A DNA stretch of 64,000 bases from Microthyrium microscopicum (GCA_010405405.1 MU004234.1:354993-418992); one strand, 5' to 3'. Counted from the first letter of the stretch, positions 21,484-32,731 are shown. Notes: generated by a model not told the origin, from the sequence alone. Translations and numbers: made by a program.

Positions 21484-23373
21484 CTAATACCCAAAGACCG
21501 AGCCGAGCAGCTTATTCTTACGAGCCGGCTTCTTGGTGCATCGACGTGCCTCGTGGATGATAGACTGCTTTGTCAGACGGCGCTCAACATTGTGCTGTAT
21601 TTTCTTGACGCGTGATTGTGCGCGGGCGAGGCTGGCTCGCGGTTTGCCGTTAACAGCTTGGATGACGTCGCCCTGGTACTTGACTAGTGCTTTGATGACC
21701 TTGTCGTTCATACGGGCAAGGCTCTTGCGAGTTTTGGTAACTTTGCGGCTAGCATCAAAGTCGATGCGGAAGGATTGGGCAAAGGTTGAGACCTGGGATT
21801 GGGCACGGAGAATAACGTCTGATACACCGAATGGGGTGGTGGCAAGCTTCTTAGCTTGTTCGACAGGACGAGTGAGGCTGCGAATGCCTGGGATGTTGTT
21901 GAGGCCGGGTTCGACATATATTATAAGAGCGTCAGTGATACGGCGAACAACGTCAGAAGCAGCGGCAGCAGCGGCTTGAGGAGGACCATTCCATTGGAAG
22001 CCTGGTTTGCCGAGATCGACCATTTGAACTTGAAAAGAAGATTCCCCCGGTAGAGCAAATAGGACTTGTACTTTGCCATGTAGTTCTTCCTTAGGGACGA
22101 CTTGTGGGACCCAGTCAATCGAGGAACCTGGTAATGTGACGTGACCGCGTTGTAGTACATGACCATTTCGTGATATGACAATAGCAATCGCTCCTCGTAT
22201 CCGAGCGGATGTCGTATATCCCAGGGTGAACTTCCCAGTGAGAGGGTTGTAATCGATCTTAAACTTTTCGTTCTTTCCAGACATTTGATAGTAAGGTCCG
22301 AGTCGGTCAGTGGCCTTCATCTTTCGACCAACGTCGAATGGGGCGATAAATCCATTACCAAGGAATACATAGAATCTAGCGGTATCTTTTTCAGATACGC
22401 TCTGCTCAGGAAGTTTTGGTCGAAGTAATGATTGGCTTTTTGCTTGCGACGGACGTGCCACCTTTGATGACCGAGTTGCAGACGCTGAGCTTGCGGATGA
22501 TGTTGAGCTATACACTTCTAGCTTCTTCTCACTTGATAGACTACTAGTCAACAAATGGAGAAGGTCTAGACGATCTCCAAGTGGCCAGCCGCCAGCTGGA
22601 GCTCGTCTTAGAGATGGAAACGGTGTCTCAGTAGGAGCAGTAAGAGGAACGTTGACTTTGGGCTCAACCTTGAAGCCGCTTGTATCAACATTGTGAGAGT
22701 GGGATGAAGGCGTGACCATGGGTCCAAGGACGCTGGCAGTGATTACTGAGAATATCACAAAGAGTGCCGAGCCACAGAAGAGTTTGAAGTTTGGACCTTG
22801 GCTAACTTGAACCGCACGATCTTGCCAGCATTCCCATTCTGAGCCGGTATAGTCCCGGACAAGCTGTCGCCAAATGTTATGTAGACCACGCTTTTCCGTT
22901 GAGTGATCCGCAAGATCTTCCAGAGTGCTGTTCAGAAGTCGGGCAGCAATATCATCGGATTCGTTTGAGGGAACGGATGTATCCACGGATTGATTTCCAT
23001 ATGATTCGCTAAGCAGTGATTCACTCTTAGTGTCACTGAGAGCGATCACGTTATCATCCTCTTCTTCCGTACCCGATTCGTCAGAGTCGTATCGATGGTC
23101 GCCGGTGCGGGTCGATTCTCGATCATCACCGGCTTCAGAGCCCGATGAGAAGTCGATAGACTCGCCAGTCTCGTCAGTGCCGTCGGAGAGTAAATCGTAG
23201 GTGGATTCATCGAGAGCCGATGGCTCGGAGTTGCGGCGAACTCGCATGTTCAGATCGGGTTGGCGGTGGAAACGGTTATGATCGACTGAGCCGTCAAGCT
23301 TGATGGAAGGGATAATAAATTCGCTGCTGCTATGACTAGAGGTATGGTCAGAGAATGTGGTGCTTTCCTCCAT
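21484..23373 (-). CDS. Unknown single-pass membrane protein with acidic Ser-rich N-terminus
   Basis: Single-exon frame of 629 residues. Residues 1-165 are acidic and Ser/Thr/Asp-rich with no hydrophobic stretch. A Trp-containing amphipathic part ('WRQLVRDYTGSEWECWQD') precedes one clear membrane helix, 'LFCGSALFVIFSVITASVL', at about 197-216. After a Ser-rich linker comes a strand-rich region (about 330-480) with 'ARFYVFLGNGFIAPFDVGRK' and 'FKIDYNPLTGKFTLGY', reading like a compact beta domain. The end is helical and very basic ('RRCTKKPARKNK'). No signal peptide, so a type II-like topology in the nuclear or ER envelope is possible. I do not recognise the family. Length and codon use look like a genuine conserved gene. 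Confidence 0.7.
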   Translation of the reverse strand: MEESTTFSDHTSSHSSSEFIIPSIKLDGSVDHNRFHRQPDLNMRVRRNSEPSALDESTYDLLSDGTDETGESIDFSSGSEAGDDRESTRTGDHRYDSDESGTEEEDDNVIALSDTKSESLLSESYGNQSVDTSVPSNESDDIAARLLNSTLEDLADHSTEKRGLHNIWRQLVRDYTGSEWECWQDRAVQVSQGPNFKLFCGSALFVIFSVITASVLGPMVTPSSHSHNVDTSGFKVEPKVNVPLTAPTETPFPSLRRAPAGGWPLGDRLDLLHLLTSSLSSEKKLEVYSSTSSASSASATRSSKVARPSQAKSQSLLRPKLPEQSVSEKDTARFYVFLGNGFIAPFDVGRKMKATDRLGPYYQMSGKNEKFKIDYNPLTGKFTLGYTTSARIRGAIAIVISRNGHVLQRGHVTLPGSSIDWVPQVVPKEELHGKVQVLFALPGESSFQVQMVDLGKPGFQWNGPPQAAAAAASDVVRRITDALIIYVEPGLNNIPGIRSLTRPVEQAKKLATTPFGVSDVILRAQSQVSTFAQSFRIDFDASRKVTKTRKSLARMNDKVIKALVKYQGDVIQAVNGKPRASLARAQSRVKKIQHNVERRLTKQSIIHEARRCTKKPARKNKLLGSVFGY

Positions 23374-24792
23374 GGTGGGGAAGTAAGTGTAAGATGATCA
23401 AGTCGATGTCGTCGGGCTCAAGCCTAGAAGAGCATGGACGCGGCTATGGAATCAAGCTGAGGTGGGCAGCACGAGGATAGGCTGGACAGTGGAGTAACCT
23501 AGGCAAGCCGAGGTTTCGGAGTGGGTAGAAGATGCCAAATGCTCCAGATGAGGGATATTGGGAAACTAGAACATAAACGTACCGAAAGCAGGAGGGTTCA
23601 CTGGAAACAGGCAATAGAGGGCGCGGGGATGTGCAGCGGAGCCTAACAGGCAACCACGGGCAGACGGATAGTGTAAATGTGGCAAATTTGAGGCGGATAG
23701 GATGTCGAATTTGGTGTTTTCAAGGTAGAAAAGATGCAAAAAGTAGAATGAAGTTATCAAGAAGGTCTGAGGGAGAGTTGAGAATAGGAGGAATAAGGAG
23801 ATGGGGTTTGATAGAGGAGCTCCGTAGTTGGAGAGATGGACATGGAGTAATGCTTGCAGCGGGGTCGGCGACGAGGCTGCACTTACCGAACAGGACGGAT
23901 ATTGACGGGGATTATGTTAAGCCGCCAATCTTACAGGTGACAGGATTGGTAAGGTGTGGGACGCGTGTTGGCAATGATATCGCTGGCAATATAGACTTAT
24001 CTCATTTCATTCTAAGCACCATTTCTTGTCTCCAAAAGTTGCATTACTAATATGGTAAGAGGTGTATATTACAGCGTAGATATCAGACCTTCGCGGCTAT
24101 TATGGCTTGGGTCGCGACTGCCCCTCCTCGCCCCACATGACTTCGCGATAGGCAAGACCGACCTGGTAGCCTTGTTTAATCCCGCGCTAATTATGCAAGC
24201 TGCACCAGTTGCCGCTTCCTATTCCAGGCTGTATCAAAGGTGCAATATCAGGTGAATCGTCTTCAATATCGACACTGATATTCCCTTTTCTCTGATCTTG
24301 CTCTCGATACTCAGGGGCTGGTGAGCGGGGTCTCATTGCTTATCATCCATGATCTGTTGAAGCATAAATCGGATTCCCCAACCATTCGCTTTGATCAATG
24401 CGGACTGAAGAATCGTCAACTCAAATATACAAATGTATGAATTATCTCAATTCTACCACCATTCGAAATACCAAAGAGCAAGCATGTAGAAACTCCCAGC
24501 GCCCCGCGAATGCATAGCTAGAGTCTCTCCAGACATTTCAAAACGCCCATATGCATAACACTGTTAGAATGCAGCAACAAACCAGCCTCGCCTCCCTTCT
24601 CCCCGCTTTGCCATCCCAGTTCCATTATGGTAAAAAAGTTAATACATGAGAAGACGTAAAACACGTTGAATATCGAGGATTCATGCCGCGACTATGACTC
24701 AACCAGCCACGCGTATAAAGTGTAACCCTCGGTGGGCTCTTTTCTGGACACTTCTGTTAAGCAGGCAAGATGTGCCTGTGTTGAGGGGAAGA
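23374..24792. other. Long spacer without a supported gene
   Basis: 5' flank of the unknown membrane protein gene and 3' flank of the mannosyltransferase gene. Frames at 23631-24255 on the plus strand are not supported by any domain or codon pattern. No repeat recognised. Confidence 0.45.
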
Positions 24793-26516
24793 TCATGGGC
24801 TTGTCCAGCCTCCTGCCACGTCCACCCATTCGGCCAGACAGCTGCCTTCTTTGCCTTCCACGTCGACGATGTCTGTGTCGCAGCGGCAGCGGCAACCAAC
24901 CCCGTTCTCCTTGGGACGATCCCATTTCTCCCAGTATTCGTCTTCATCTGTGCGTTTCCGCTCGTCGATCTGCGGCTCCAGGAAAGGCGATCTAGGTAAT
25001 TGGCGTGAGGGGGCATTGGCCGGGCAATGTTGGATAGTTGTATGTCTGTATCCAAAGTCGCGGAAGTAGTGAAGATCTTTCGTGTCGAGGAGAGCACCAG
25101 CGGCAAGAGAATGGATGGGTGCATCACCCCACTGTTGATTGTTAGAAGAATTCCAGACTTTGTCACTTGATATTGACTTACTCGTTCCATCCAAAATCCA
25201 CCACTGCGATCCATCGTCTCAAAGAAGTCATTGTATTCCTTGCTCCGGAACCAATCTAGTCGGGCAATTTCAAAATTACTCCAGAAATGACACATGTTGT
25301 ATGATTCGCCTTCCATGGAATTGGGATCAATCTCGTCAAGATTGCCTTTTCCTCGCTCGGTGTTGAGGATCTCCTCTGGTAATGGTTTCTTGCCCTTTGG
25401 TAGACTCTTTGGAAGGCTTTTGTGGTTATCCTTCTTTTCCAAGAACATATTCCATAATCCAGTGGCAGTAATGTTGTTGGTTCGCTTGTACGCAGACGCA
25501 TAACGGAAAATATTGGGTACGGTTTCTCGGAGTTCTTTGATAGCAATTGTGAAGCCATAGGTTTTGTTGTGTCGTTCCATCTCAATAAACGGATCACTGT
25601 CAAAAGTTAGCTTGATAGCGAGGCCAAGTTGAAAAAATACATACTATGTAATATCACAGAAATACTTAATCTCTGGTTCCACTCGCCAATACCACTTGTA
25701 CTTAGCAAGTAGCGGGTGCTTGTAGAAGAAACTTTACCCTGTCAGTGCCTGCTAAACATTTACGTTTCAAACAATCTTACCCAGAATAAAATCTGCACAT
25801 ATGGTGATAACTTTCCATTTCACCATACATGATAGCTGCATCACCTTGTTTTCGAATGCCTTCTCGTGCAACTTCCTTGTCGACCCAATCTGGATAGCCC
25901 CACATGGATGGGTCCAACTTGCCGAATTCCACTGGACCACTGGTGTAGTTGCGAATAACTTCCTTGAAAGTTGAGTTGAAGTCCCCATCGTTCAAAAAGA
26001 CGAAAGGGTAGTGGAACCAGCGGTTGAAATGTCGTTCAACCGATCGAATGGACTCGATGACTCCATCCAACTCCTTATTCCGTGCCAACACTACAAACGC
26101 AGCATTAGCACGTGGGCCCTTTGCTTCTCGGTCGGGGTCGAGACATCCGCTGTGAAAGACTCGATCGTGCTTTTCACTAATTCGCCTGTTTTCGATATCA
26201 GCACTTGTCCTACAGCACAAAAGTTGCGCTTCATGTCAGCTTACCGTATCGAGGGGGGAGATCCTGCTGGTAACATCTCATGACCCTCTGTTGGCCGATG
26301 CCGCAGTACCATTATCATTATAGTTATTATGACGACAACTGGAAAGACTAGAACGACACCTAGAGGAACAGAAATCTTCCGTAATTGTATGCGATGTTGT
26401 AGTAGGGAAAGGCGCGGGCGAAACCTTGAGGATCGGGATTTCGATTTCCCTTTTTCCGAAGATGGGAGATCTGGGGAGGGTCGGAGATGTTTCTGGAGAT
26501 TTTGAACGAACCCCAT
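24793..26516 (-). CDS. Alpha-1,2-mannosyltransferase, KTR/MNT family (GT15), five exons
   Basis: Exons 26516-26245, 26185-25781, 25731-25645, 25596-25182 and 25131-24793; introns of 59, 49, 48 and 50 bp keep frame; 505 residues. A short basic cytosolic tail precedes a signal anchor 'GVVLVFPVVVIITIMIMVL' (about 53-71), so it is a type II Golgi protein. The lumenal catalytic part has 'NAAFVVLARNKELDG', 'FNRWFHYPFVFLNDGDF', 'YKWYWRVEPEIKYFCDITYD' and 'NFEIARLDWFRSKEYNDFF', ending at 'WGDAPIHSLAAGALL'. These are the GT15 signatures that bind GDP-mannose and Mn2+. It should extend O- and N-linked mannans. Intron 1 could instead end 24 bp earlier (35 bp), but that would be unusually short. Divergent from the DUF4604 gene. 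Confidence 0.9.
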
Positions 26517-27480
26517 GATGGCGGTTTTGTGATGGACGGTTGAGAAAGGAGAGGCCAGTTGAAGGAATAAGCTGCAGGAGAGTCTTGGCCAGAGGTCTCC
26601 TTATCGCGCAATGGAGATTGTAAACAATCGTTATGAACTGCGAACTTGTAGTCTTGTAGGTTCCAGAGAAATCGGATCGCGAGATGAAAATGCAGGAAAA
26701 GAACAGGTGTGTATGAAGTGCGCAGCAATTAGGAGGCGCAGCGAATCGGGGGTAATTAGACGAAGCGGATCGCGCGGGCTAGGGTGTGCGCGCGATTGCG
26801 GCTCTGGGACAAATGTTGAGATGTCGAGGAGGAGAATAAAGGTGGAGGCGAGATGGATTGATGTTTCTGGAGAGTTGAAAAGTGAAGAGGAGAGGAGACG
26901 ATAGCCAGAAAAGGCAGCTAGAATAGAAAGTCAGAAAGTGTTGAACAGAAGGAGCAACCAACAACGCGACAGCTTACAGGGACCAAGCCAAGCCACGCTA
27001 ACTGCACCGGTCTTGCCCGTTGAGCCGCACCACCAATCAAACCGCTAGAATACCGTATACGCTTATCCTTTAAACATTCGATCCGTTCCTTTGAAGGCCA
27101 CCTTTGATCAAAATATCATTCTGAAGAATACATACTCCGTAACTTCATCATGAAGTAGTCACCTCTAGCTCTCGTAAATCGAAAAGTCTCTCCGCAATGC
27201 TTGTGCTGATTACCCGACACATCTCCCATAGTAACCAATATAAAATAATAAAACAAACGAATCCTTCTGTACTTTGCCAAGCTGCTCAAGAACCAACACC
27301 TAAAATTAGCTGCCATTTTGAACCCTGAGACCCCTGCAGCAAGCCACCCCTGAATCTTCCTTGCTCCCCTAACTCTAATTGGCAGCTGCATTCTCCTCTC
27401 TCACCACCACTCTGCCTGTCTGTCAACCCCATATTCGCTCCTCAATATCACCGCCAATCATCAACAGTCTCTGGCCTATA
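26517..27480. promoter_or_regulatory. Divergent promoter region: mannosyltransferase and DUF4604 gene
   Basis: 964 bp between the two starts. It contains GC-rich words near 26770-26800 (gcgcgcgattgcgg) and an AT-richer centre at 27230-27260. No gene supported, no specific factor site claimed. Confidence 0.4.
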
Positions 27481-28005
27481 ATGAGCTTCAAATCCAAGAA
27501 TTTGCAATTCGAGGCCAGTGAGCCTGCTTTTCTGCGCAGACTGCGCGGTGAAGCTCGCGGTGACGTTGATGCGCCTGGCTATGAAGCAGATCGTCATATC
27601 AATCCTACTGCGCTGCCGAAGAAACCGAAACGACTGGAGAATGATGAGGATGATGCACCTGCTTATGTTCTCGAAGGTTCAGATGCGACTTTGTCTAAAG
27701 CAGATATCGAAACTCTGACTGGGAAAAAGAGCGAGGGTGACGTGGATGGGAGCAAAGGCGACGCAGAAAAAGAAGGCAAGCCTGACGTTAGTGCCGATGG
27801 AATTGAGAAACATGTGCAAAAGGTTGCTGGTGTTGGTGTCTTTTCCAAAAAGAGAAAAGCCATTCGTGTAGGCGATGCTGAAGAAGAAGAAGAAGAAGAA
27901 GAAGAAGAAGACGCCAAGAAGATCACGACGAAGGCTACACCGAAGAAATCCAAGAAAAAGGCAAAGACAAAGAACCTATCATTCGCAGACGATGAAGATA
28001 AATGA
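27481..28005 (+). CDS. DUF4604-type nuclear-like basic protein
   Basis: An open frame exists upstream to 27379, but the Met at 27481 is chosen because the family begins exactly there: 'MSFKSKNLQFEASEPAFLRR'. The 174-residue product has that conserved N-terminal helix, a charged middle with 'PKKPKRLENDEDDAPAYVLE', a run of ten Glu (GAA repeat) near residue 134, and a Lys-rich end 'KKSKKKAKTKNLSFADDEDK', the usual closing motif of this family. Composition suggests a nuclear protein. The family has no settled biochemical role. Length is typical. Confidence 0.85.
   Translation: MSFKSKNLQFEASEPAFLRRLRGEARGDVDAPGYEADRHINPTALPKKPKRLENDEDDAPAYVLEGSDATLSKADIETLTGKKSEGDVDGSKGDAEKEGKPDVSADGIEKHVQKVAGVGVFSKKRKAIRVGDAEEEEEEEEEEDAKKITTKATPKKSKKKAKTKNLSFADDEDK
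27880..27909 (+). repeat. (GAA)10 microsatellite coding poly-Glu
   Basis: Ten uninterrupted GAA triplets inside the DUF4604 gene, in frame as Glu. A likely length-variable site between strains that would not shift frame. Confidence 0.85.
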
Positions 28006-28836
28006 AGCGATGAACTTCCCAGCCAAGAACTATATGTCGCCTCCAGTCGTCCTCTAGAATACCGTACAATTATTCTGGTCAGGCACGCACGCGTCGCCTA
28101 ATATCATCATGCAAGTGTTGGTCTGCGAAAGAACGGCCGTGTTGAAAAACCGGAAACCCAATTACTCGTGGTACTCATGCGGAAATCGAGAATCCTCGAG
28201 TATTATACGAATACCATGTTTGGCGCCAGAATGCTACTCATCAGTTTCTTGCACCTTCTGTCAATTGATGTATCATCTGCTTTTAGGAAAGCAAAAGTAG
28301 GATCCATCATATCCGAATCGATGCCAAAGTCCGAGAACGAACGGATATTCCATCAATGGGAACTCCATCAATGGAAACTCCCTGGATGGCGGCTTCGTGC
28401 ACGGAAACTCCGCGGGTACAGACTCCAGTCACGCGAGCCACCAGCTCAAAGGACCAGTGGAATTTCTCAATATGTTATGAACCGGGGCAACAATCGATGT
28501 CTCACCGCCAAAAGAATTATCAGGATCAGCAACGGACGGATATCGAGTCACTGGAAACTCCGCGCATTGAAACTCAACACGTCACGATGCAAAAGCTGTC
28601 AGAACCACTCGAAATCACTTGTAATTGAACCAATAATCATCATTTATCAAGGATAAGAGCAAATTGAATAAGATGTTCTATTAAAATGTTCAGTCAACAC
28701 TGAGCACTCATCATATTACTATAAAAAAAGACATTATATAAACTCGAAAGCTTCCGTTCATCCAACGCCATGCATCCAGGGTATATCCAATCCATTATAT
28801 CGCGCTTCACAGGACACCATGCTGCTCATGAATCTT
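28006..28836. other. Spacer with scattered GGAAACTCC words, no supported gene
   Basis: Between 28345 and 28580 the word GGAAACTCC (or GGAACTCC) recurs four to five times on the plus strand, giving short repetitive peptides in all three frames (for example 'SINGNSINGNSLDGG'). None of the frames has a convincing start, domain or splice pattern, so no CDS is called. Confidence 0.4.
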
Positions 28837-29073
28837 TCATGCTAGAGATACTGGCATTCTATAGCTGTAGAACTCGACTGCTTGTGGGTTGAATTTGGCC
28901 TTTGGTTGCTTCTGACTTGACTGGGCGCTTGAATATGAAGGTTTCGAGTCAACCGATTGACTAGACTCTGAAAAGTCGCTTTCGTAGACTTTGGAGGCCT
29001 TGTAGGAGTCTGATTGGGACTTGCTTGACTTGCTGAGACCCATCTTGGACATGAATTTGCTGAAATGAGGCAT
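28837..29073 (-). CDS. Small Ser/Lys-rich protein, unknown
   Basis: A 78-residue frame starting in good context (AACACAATGCC). After 'MPHFSKFMSKMGLSKSSKSQ' the chain is Ser, Lys and Tyr-rich and low complexity, ending 'NPQAVEFYSYRMPVSLA'. There is no signal peptide, membrane helix or Cys pattern. The start, the compositional bias and a tandem repeat about 110 bp upstream are consistent with a small expressed gene, but there is no homology support. Function not assignable. Confidence 0.4.
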   Translation of the reverse strand: MPHFSKFMSKMGLSKSSKSQSDSYKASKVYESDFSESSQSVDSKPSYSSAQSSQKQPKAKFNPQAVEFYSYRMPVSLA

Positions 29074-29182
29074 TGTGTTTGATATGGAGGTTTTGGTAGA
29101 TTTCTTTGGAGATAGAATGGTGGTTGATGGAAAGAGCTTTGTGAAAATCTTTGAGATGGGGATGATAGTTGATATAAAGAAC

Positions 29183-29244
29183 TGCTTAACAATGCGATTT
29201 GCTTAGAAATTCGAATTGCTTGATAATGCGAATCGCTTAGTGGT
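29183..29244 (-). repeat. 17-bp tandem repeat, about 3.6 units
   Basis: Units at 29183, 29200, 29217 and a partial at 29234, pattern TGCTTAAMAATGCGAAT with few changes. Located about 110-170 bp upstream of the small Ser/Lys-rich ORF. Confidence 0.75.
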
Positions 29245-31135
29245 TTTAGTGTTGTCTAGTGTGATGTATGATGTTGATAATGATAGCCACTTCCTCCAGA
29301 CCATCAAGATACCTTTATACCCATTTGCAATATCTGACGCCTAGCATCTATAGCTCTAATTCGTAATTATATGCGAGCCTGAAATTCTATTCGAGTCACC
29401 TATCCCCACATACTGGCTCCTCGAAGGCTTTGGCCAGGAATGGGATTTGGAGGCTCAGAGAAGCATAGAATCCTGCAGGGCAGAGCCAATTACTGCACCG
29501 TCTTCGTGTCTGCCTCACCCTCAAGGTATTCCTCGCACAGTTCACCAGAAAGTCTCTATTTTTCTCGTAGGGATGTTGAAATCCATCCCGCTTTTTCTAG
29601 AATTAGCTTGTTCGCCCATTGACTGTCGGAGTTTTACTGTCCGACTGTGAGTCAATGGCATTGGATTCCATTGACACAGAGCATTGGGGCAGTGCCAAAT
29701 TTGTATTCCCAGTGCTAAATCTGTACCCCGAGAGCACCCAAGGAACGCAATCTAATTCCGATTTCAACTTGGCGATGCTAATTTTTAGGTTTTTACGTTA
29801 TTGGAGAAAATTTTATTTTGCATTTTCATTGTTGATTTTGCGCGCAATGTTGCAGTGATTGAGGCAGTGCCTAATGTAACGTCGATTGGCATCACGAAAC
29901 TTGTACGCCTAACATTGTTTTCTGCCTACCTAGGTACTTAGCCAAGTGATATTTGGAATGCCAATACCTGCTGCAGATTCGGTGAGCGGATTAGGCATTC
30001 AGTGCCGCCAGATTTGGTGTGTAGTGTTTACATGTTTTATGCTTCGTAAGGTTTTGCTGCCTACCTAGAGATCGACAATGCATGTGGATATGCTCAATGG
30101 CATTACTAGCTGCTAGGCACCTGCATAAGGACTTGGTAACAATGAACTTCTAGCTATCTAGTCAATGGCAAAGACACCATTGATATTGAGTAAGCTTTCA
30201 GAATTGAGGCAGTAAACAGGTGCCTATAAGACACCGGTAAATTAGTATAGCTGAATGAGTCTTGTAGAAGGACGATTGCTGCAAAGATATTGCTTCGGCG
30301 TTAGAACATGAAGCACTGTATGAAATGGAAATAACTTCGTGTTGACTGCTTGAAATACGAAATGAAGGCATTTTTATATCCGATTTTACGAAGCATAACA
30401 TCAAAAATATATCTTCAATGCTAGTCTTCAACCACCTAAATCAAGCAGCGAATTCTACTCAATTGAGGTTCAAGCATTGATAAGTCGTTAGGTAGCGCTT
30501 ACTTCTCTCTGCAGAATTCGATTTCCCGCTTGACCAGGCGCCCAATCTGTCAAATTGTCAGACCATTACTACAGTTGTTATCCCTAGCCTGAATAGAATA
30601 GTTGCCAAGGTTGACTTGATAATTGGGTGACTGTTTATTCCCGGTTATACCTCATGATGAACTTATTCGAGAACGGCCTGGATATACCGTGCTCGTATTG
30701 TCTTGTCAATGCCATGGCCAGCCGCAGTGAAAGATGGAGAGCTCAGCTCTCGATTGACTGTAGTTGCACTTTGATCTAGAAAATAGTAAGAACCGGTCTG
30801 GTGACTCAATCGACATATGGAACTTCTGCACTAATGCTGCGAGACGATTGAAGCTGATGCCAAGGAGGCTTTACATCAACTCATCGAACAGCTCTCTAAT
30901 GTTGATTTCCCTCGTCTTCTAACCAATCGATGGCGCTTTCGGATTTTTTCAGTTTCCACTACTCGACTGGGCACTTATCAACGTGTATATGGAATTTATA
31001 AGTCCTTTCTTTCAACGGATTAATAGCCCCAGTAGTTAGGCATTTCATCCAAATAGACGAGGAGCCTGCTAATCATAAATCATTAACAAAACAAATCAAG
31101 CTCTCGAGACATACATCAACAGCTAGCGACAACTT
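29245..31135. other. 1.9-kb stretch without a supported gene
   Basis: Normal to slightly AT-rich sequence with only short frames. A few words recur ('gcctacctaggtac'-like near 29925 and 'ctgcctacctagag' near 30057). No transposon ends, RNA gene or domain recognised. Confidence 0.45.
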
Positions 31136-31736
31136 CTAACATGCTATGGCTCCTCCTCCTCCTCCTCCTCCTCCTCCTCCTCCGCCTCCATCACCACCTA
31201 CAATTCCGCCACCACCTCCGCCTGCGCCGCAGTCACCGCCGCCGCTACCACCCCAGCTGAAGCCGCCTCCATCTCCCCCATAAGCGGGAGGGGCAGCAGC
31301 ACTAGCAGCAGCACTTGCAGCGGCATTGGCAGCGATAGCAGCGTCGCCAGCATATCCTCCTGCGCCGTAGAATGCACCACCACCATTCGCGTATCCGTTG
31401 CGATCAGTTCGCTTGTTTACTTTGTAGTATGGTGGTGGTTTTGATGAGACTTTTGGTTGTTGGATGTATGGACCTTTGATATGTTAGTATACTTTCCTCC
31501 AAGGTAACGGGGCCGCGAGTAAGCCAGGAATTTCATTAGGAAAACTCACCTGCGGAATGAGGATCGAATCTGCCAGGCTTGGATGGTTTTGCGGTTGGCT
31601 TAGGTAGATATGGACCAGCATGGTGCGGATTGAATTGGCCTGGCTTTGGTGCTATTGGAGCTGATTTGGGTAGATATGGGCCGGCAGAATGTGGATCGAA
31701 TTGACCTGGCTTGGGGCGAGAAGGACTGCAACCCAT
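31136..31736 (-). CDS. Predicted N-myristoylated Pro-repeat/Gly-rich protein (two exons)
   Basis: Exon 1 is 31736-31550, exon 2 is 31473-31136. The 76-bp intron has GTGAGT, a perfect TACTAAC branch site and CAAAG, and the frame is kept; 174 residues. The chosen start gives MGCSPSR: Gly2 and Ser6 meet the MGxxxS myristoylation rule and Cys3 could be palmitoylated, which argues against the Met nine codons upstream. Three near repeats of 'KPGQFDPHSAGPYLPK' follow. The third is split by the intron and completed in exon 2 as 'SAGPYIQQPK', which confirms splicing. Then comes an Ala-rich run, a Gly/Trp/Cys stretch and a poly-Gly tail ending in AIAC. Probably membrane-associated. Family not recognised. 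Confidence 0.7.
31151..31183 (+). repeat. (TCC)11 microsatellite coding poly-Gly on the minus strand
   Basis: Eleven TCC triplets, read as GGA (Gly) near the C-terminus of the acylation-type Gly-rich protein. Confidence 0.85.
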
Positions 31737-32731
31737 CGTGTTGTGTTTCACAGAGTCAAACACGGGCAGAACTATGAGTATCTCATGGAAGAATTTGTTC
31801 GAGTTGGTTGATCAGATCGAATATTTCTGACGTAGTTGGAATAAAGTCCTGGGCTTAAGCTTGGCTGACAAAATTCAGCATTTGGGAGTCGAAGATATCG
31901 TGAGAGTCAGGCATTGGGAACTTCCACAGGTTTAATCCAGCATCGTATGAGGCGTAGTTTATTCATAGTAGGCGGCACAACGATCGATTGTTGCTGCTGG
32001 TGGCTTTGGGAGTGCTGATCCATTGACTTCACTGGACGCGCGAAGGATTCAAATGTCCAATTTGAGACGAGGCTGAGCAAGGCTGACACCACGAACCAAC
32101 AGCCGCGCCTGCTATAACGTGTTTTGAGAAGCACAATACCGCTTTCTACCTGTAACTTGTATTAAGCTCCAATCATAATCGTATTAAGCTAAATATAAAG
32201 CTAGCTAATTAAAATATAGTTTTATTACTAGAGTAAGCCTCTAGCGTTCTTAATACTAAGAATTATAATAGAATTTAGCTAATTAGTATTAGAGAAAATA
32301 ATTTTAAGAACTAATTATACTTAAAAAGTAAATTAGAATTAATTATTACTACTAATAATAAGAAATAAACTAGAAATAGTTTATACTTTTACTATAAGAG
32401 GCTAGTAGTCTAATATAGCTTTTAAAATAGCTAATTAGAGGCTTATATTAGCCTAAATTAGGTCCTAATCTTCGTAGCATACTTACTAATTACTATAGGG
32501 GCTCCAGAATATAACAAGCTAAGACCCTCGAACGAAATAATCAATTAAAATCCGCTTAGGCTTATGAGAAATCTAATGTCAACCAAATCAATGGTTTTGT
32601 GACGTCAGCCCGCCCTTCGTAGAACGTCAAATCATCCTTAGAAGGTACCAAAGTCTTTTCTACAGTTGTTTTTATGTTTATTTCAGTACGCATGCATTTC
32701 AAAGTTATGCTTTTCTATTAATCATCTAAGA
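31737..32731. other. Spacer between two divergent genes, with an AT-rich relic
   Basis: Divergent upstream region of the Gly-rich protein gene and the glutamate-cysteine ligase-like gene. The centre holds the AT-rich block described separately. A 75-residue minus frame at 31907-32134 has no support. Confidence 0.45.
32160..32505. repeat. Short AT-rich, RIP-like relic
   Basis: About 345 bp of strongly AT-rich, TpA-rich, CpA/TpG-poor sequence with abrupt edges in otherwise normal-GC DNA. It resembles the large converted blocks after 34.9 kb in composition. Words such as 'tagctaattag' recur. Too altered to assign to an element class. Confidence 0.55.

Noticed and set aside
28109-28656. Overlapping plus-strand frames with repeated ETP, NGNS or WKL words
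   Set aside because: All three frames are open because of a short GGAAACTCC repeat; none has a domain or believable gene structure.
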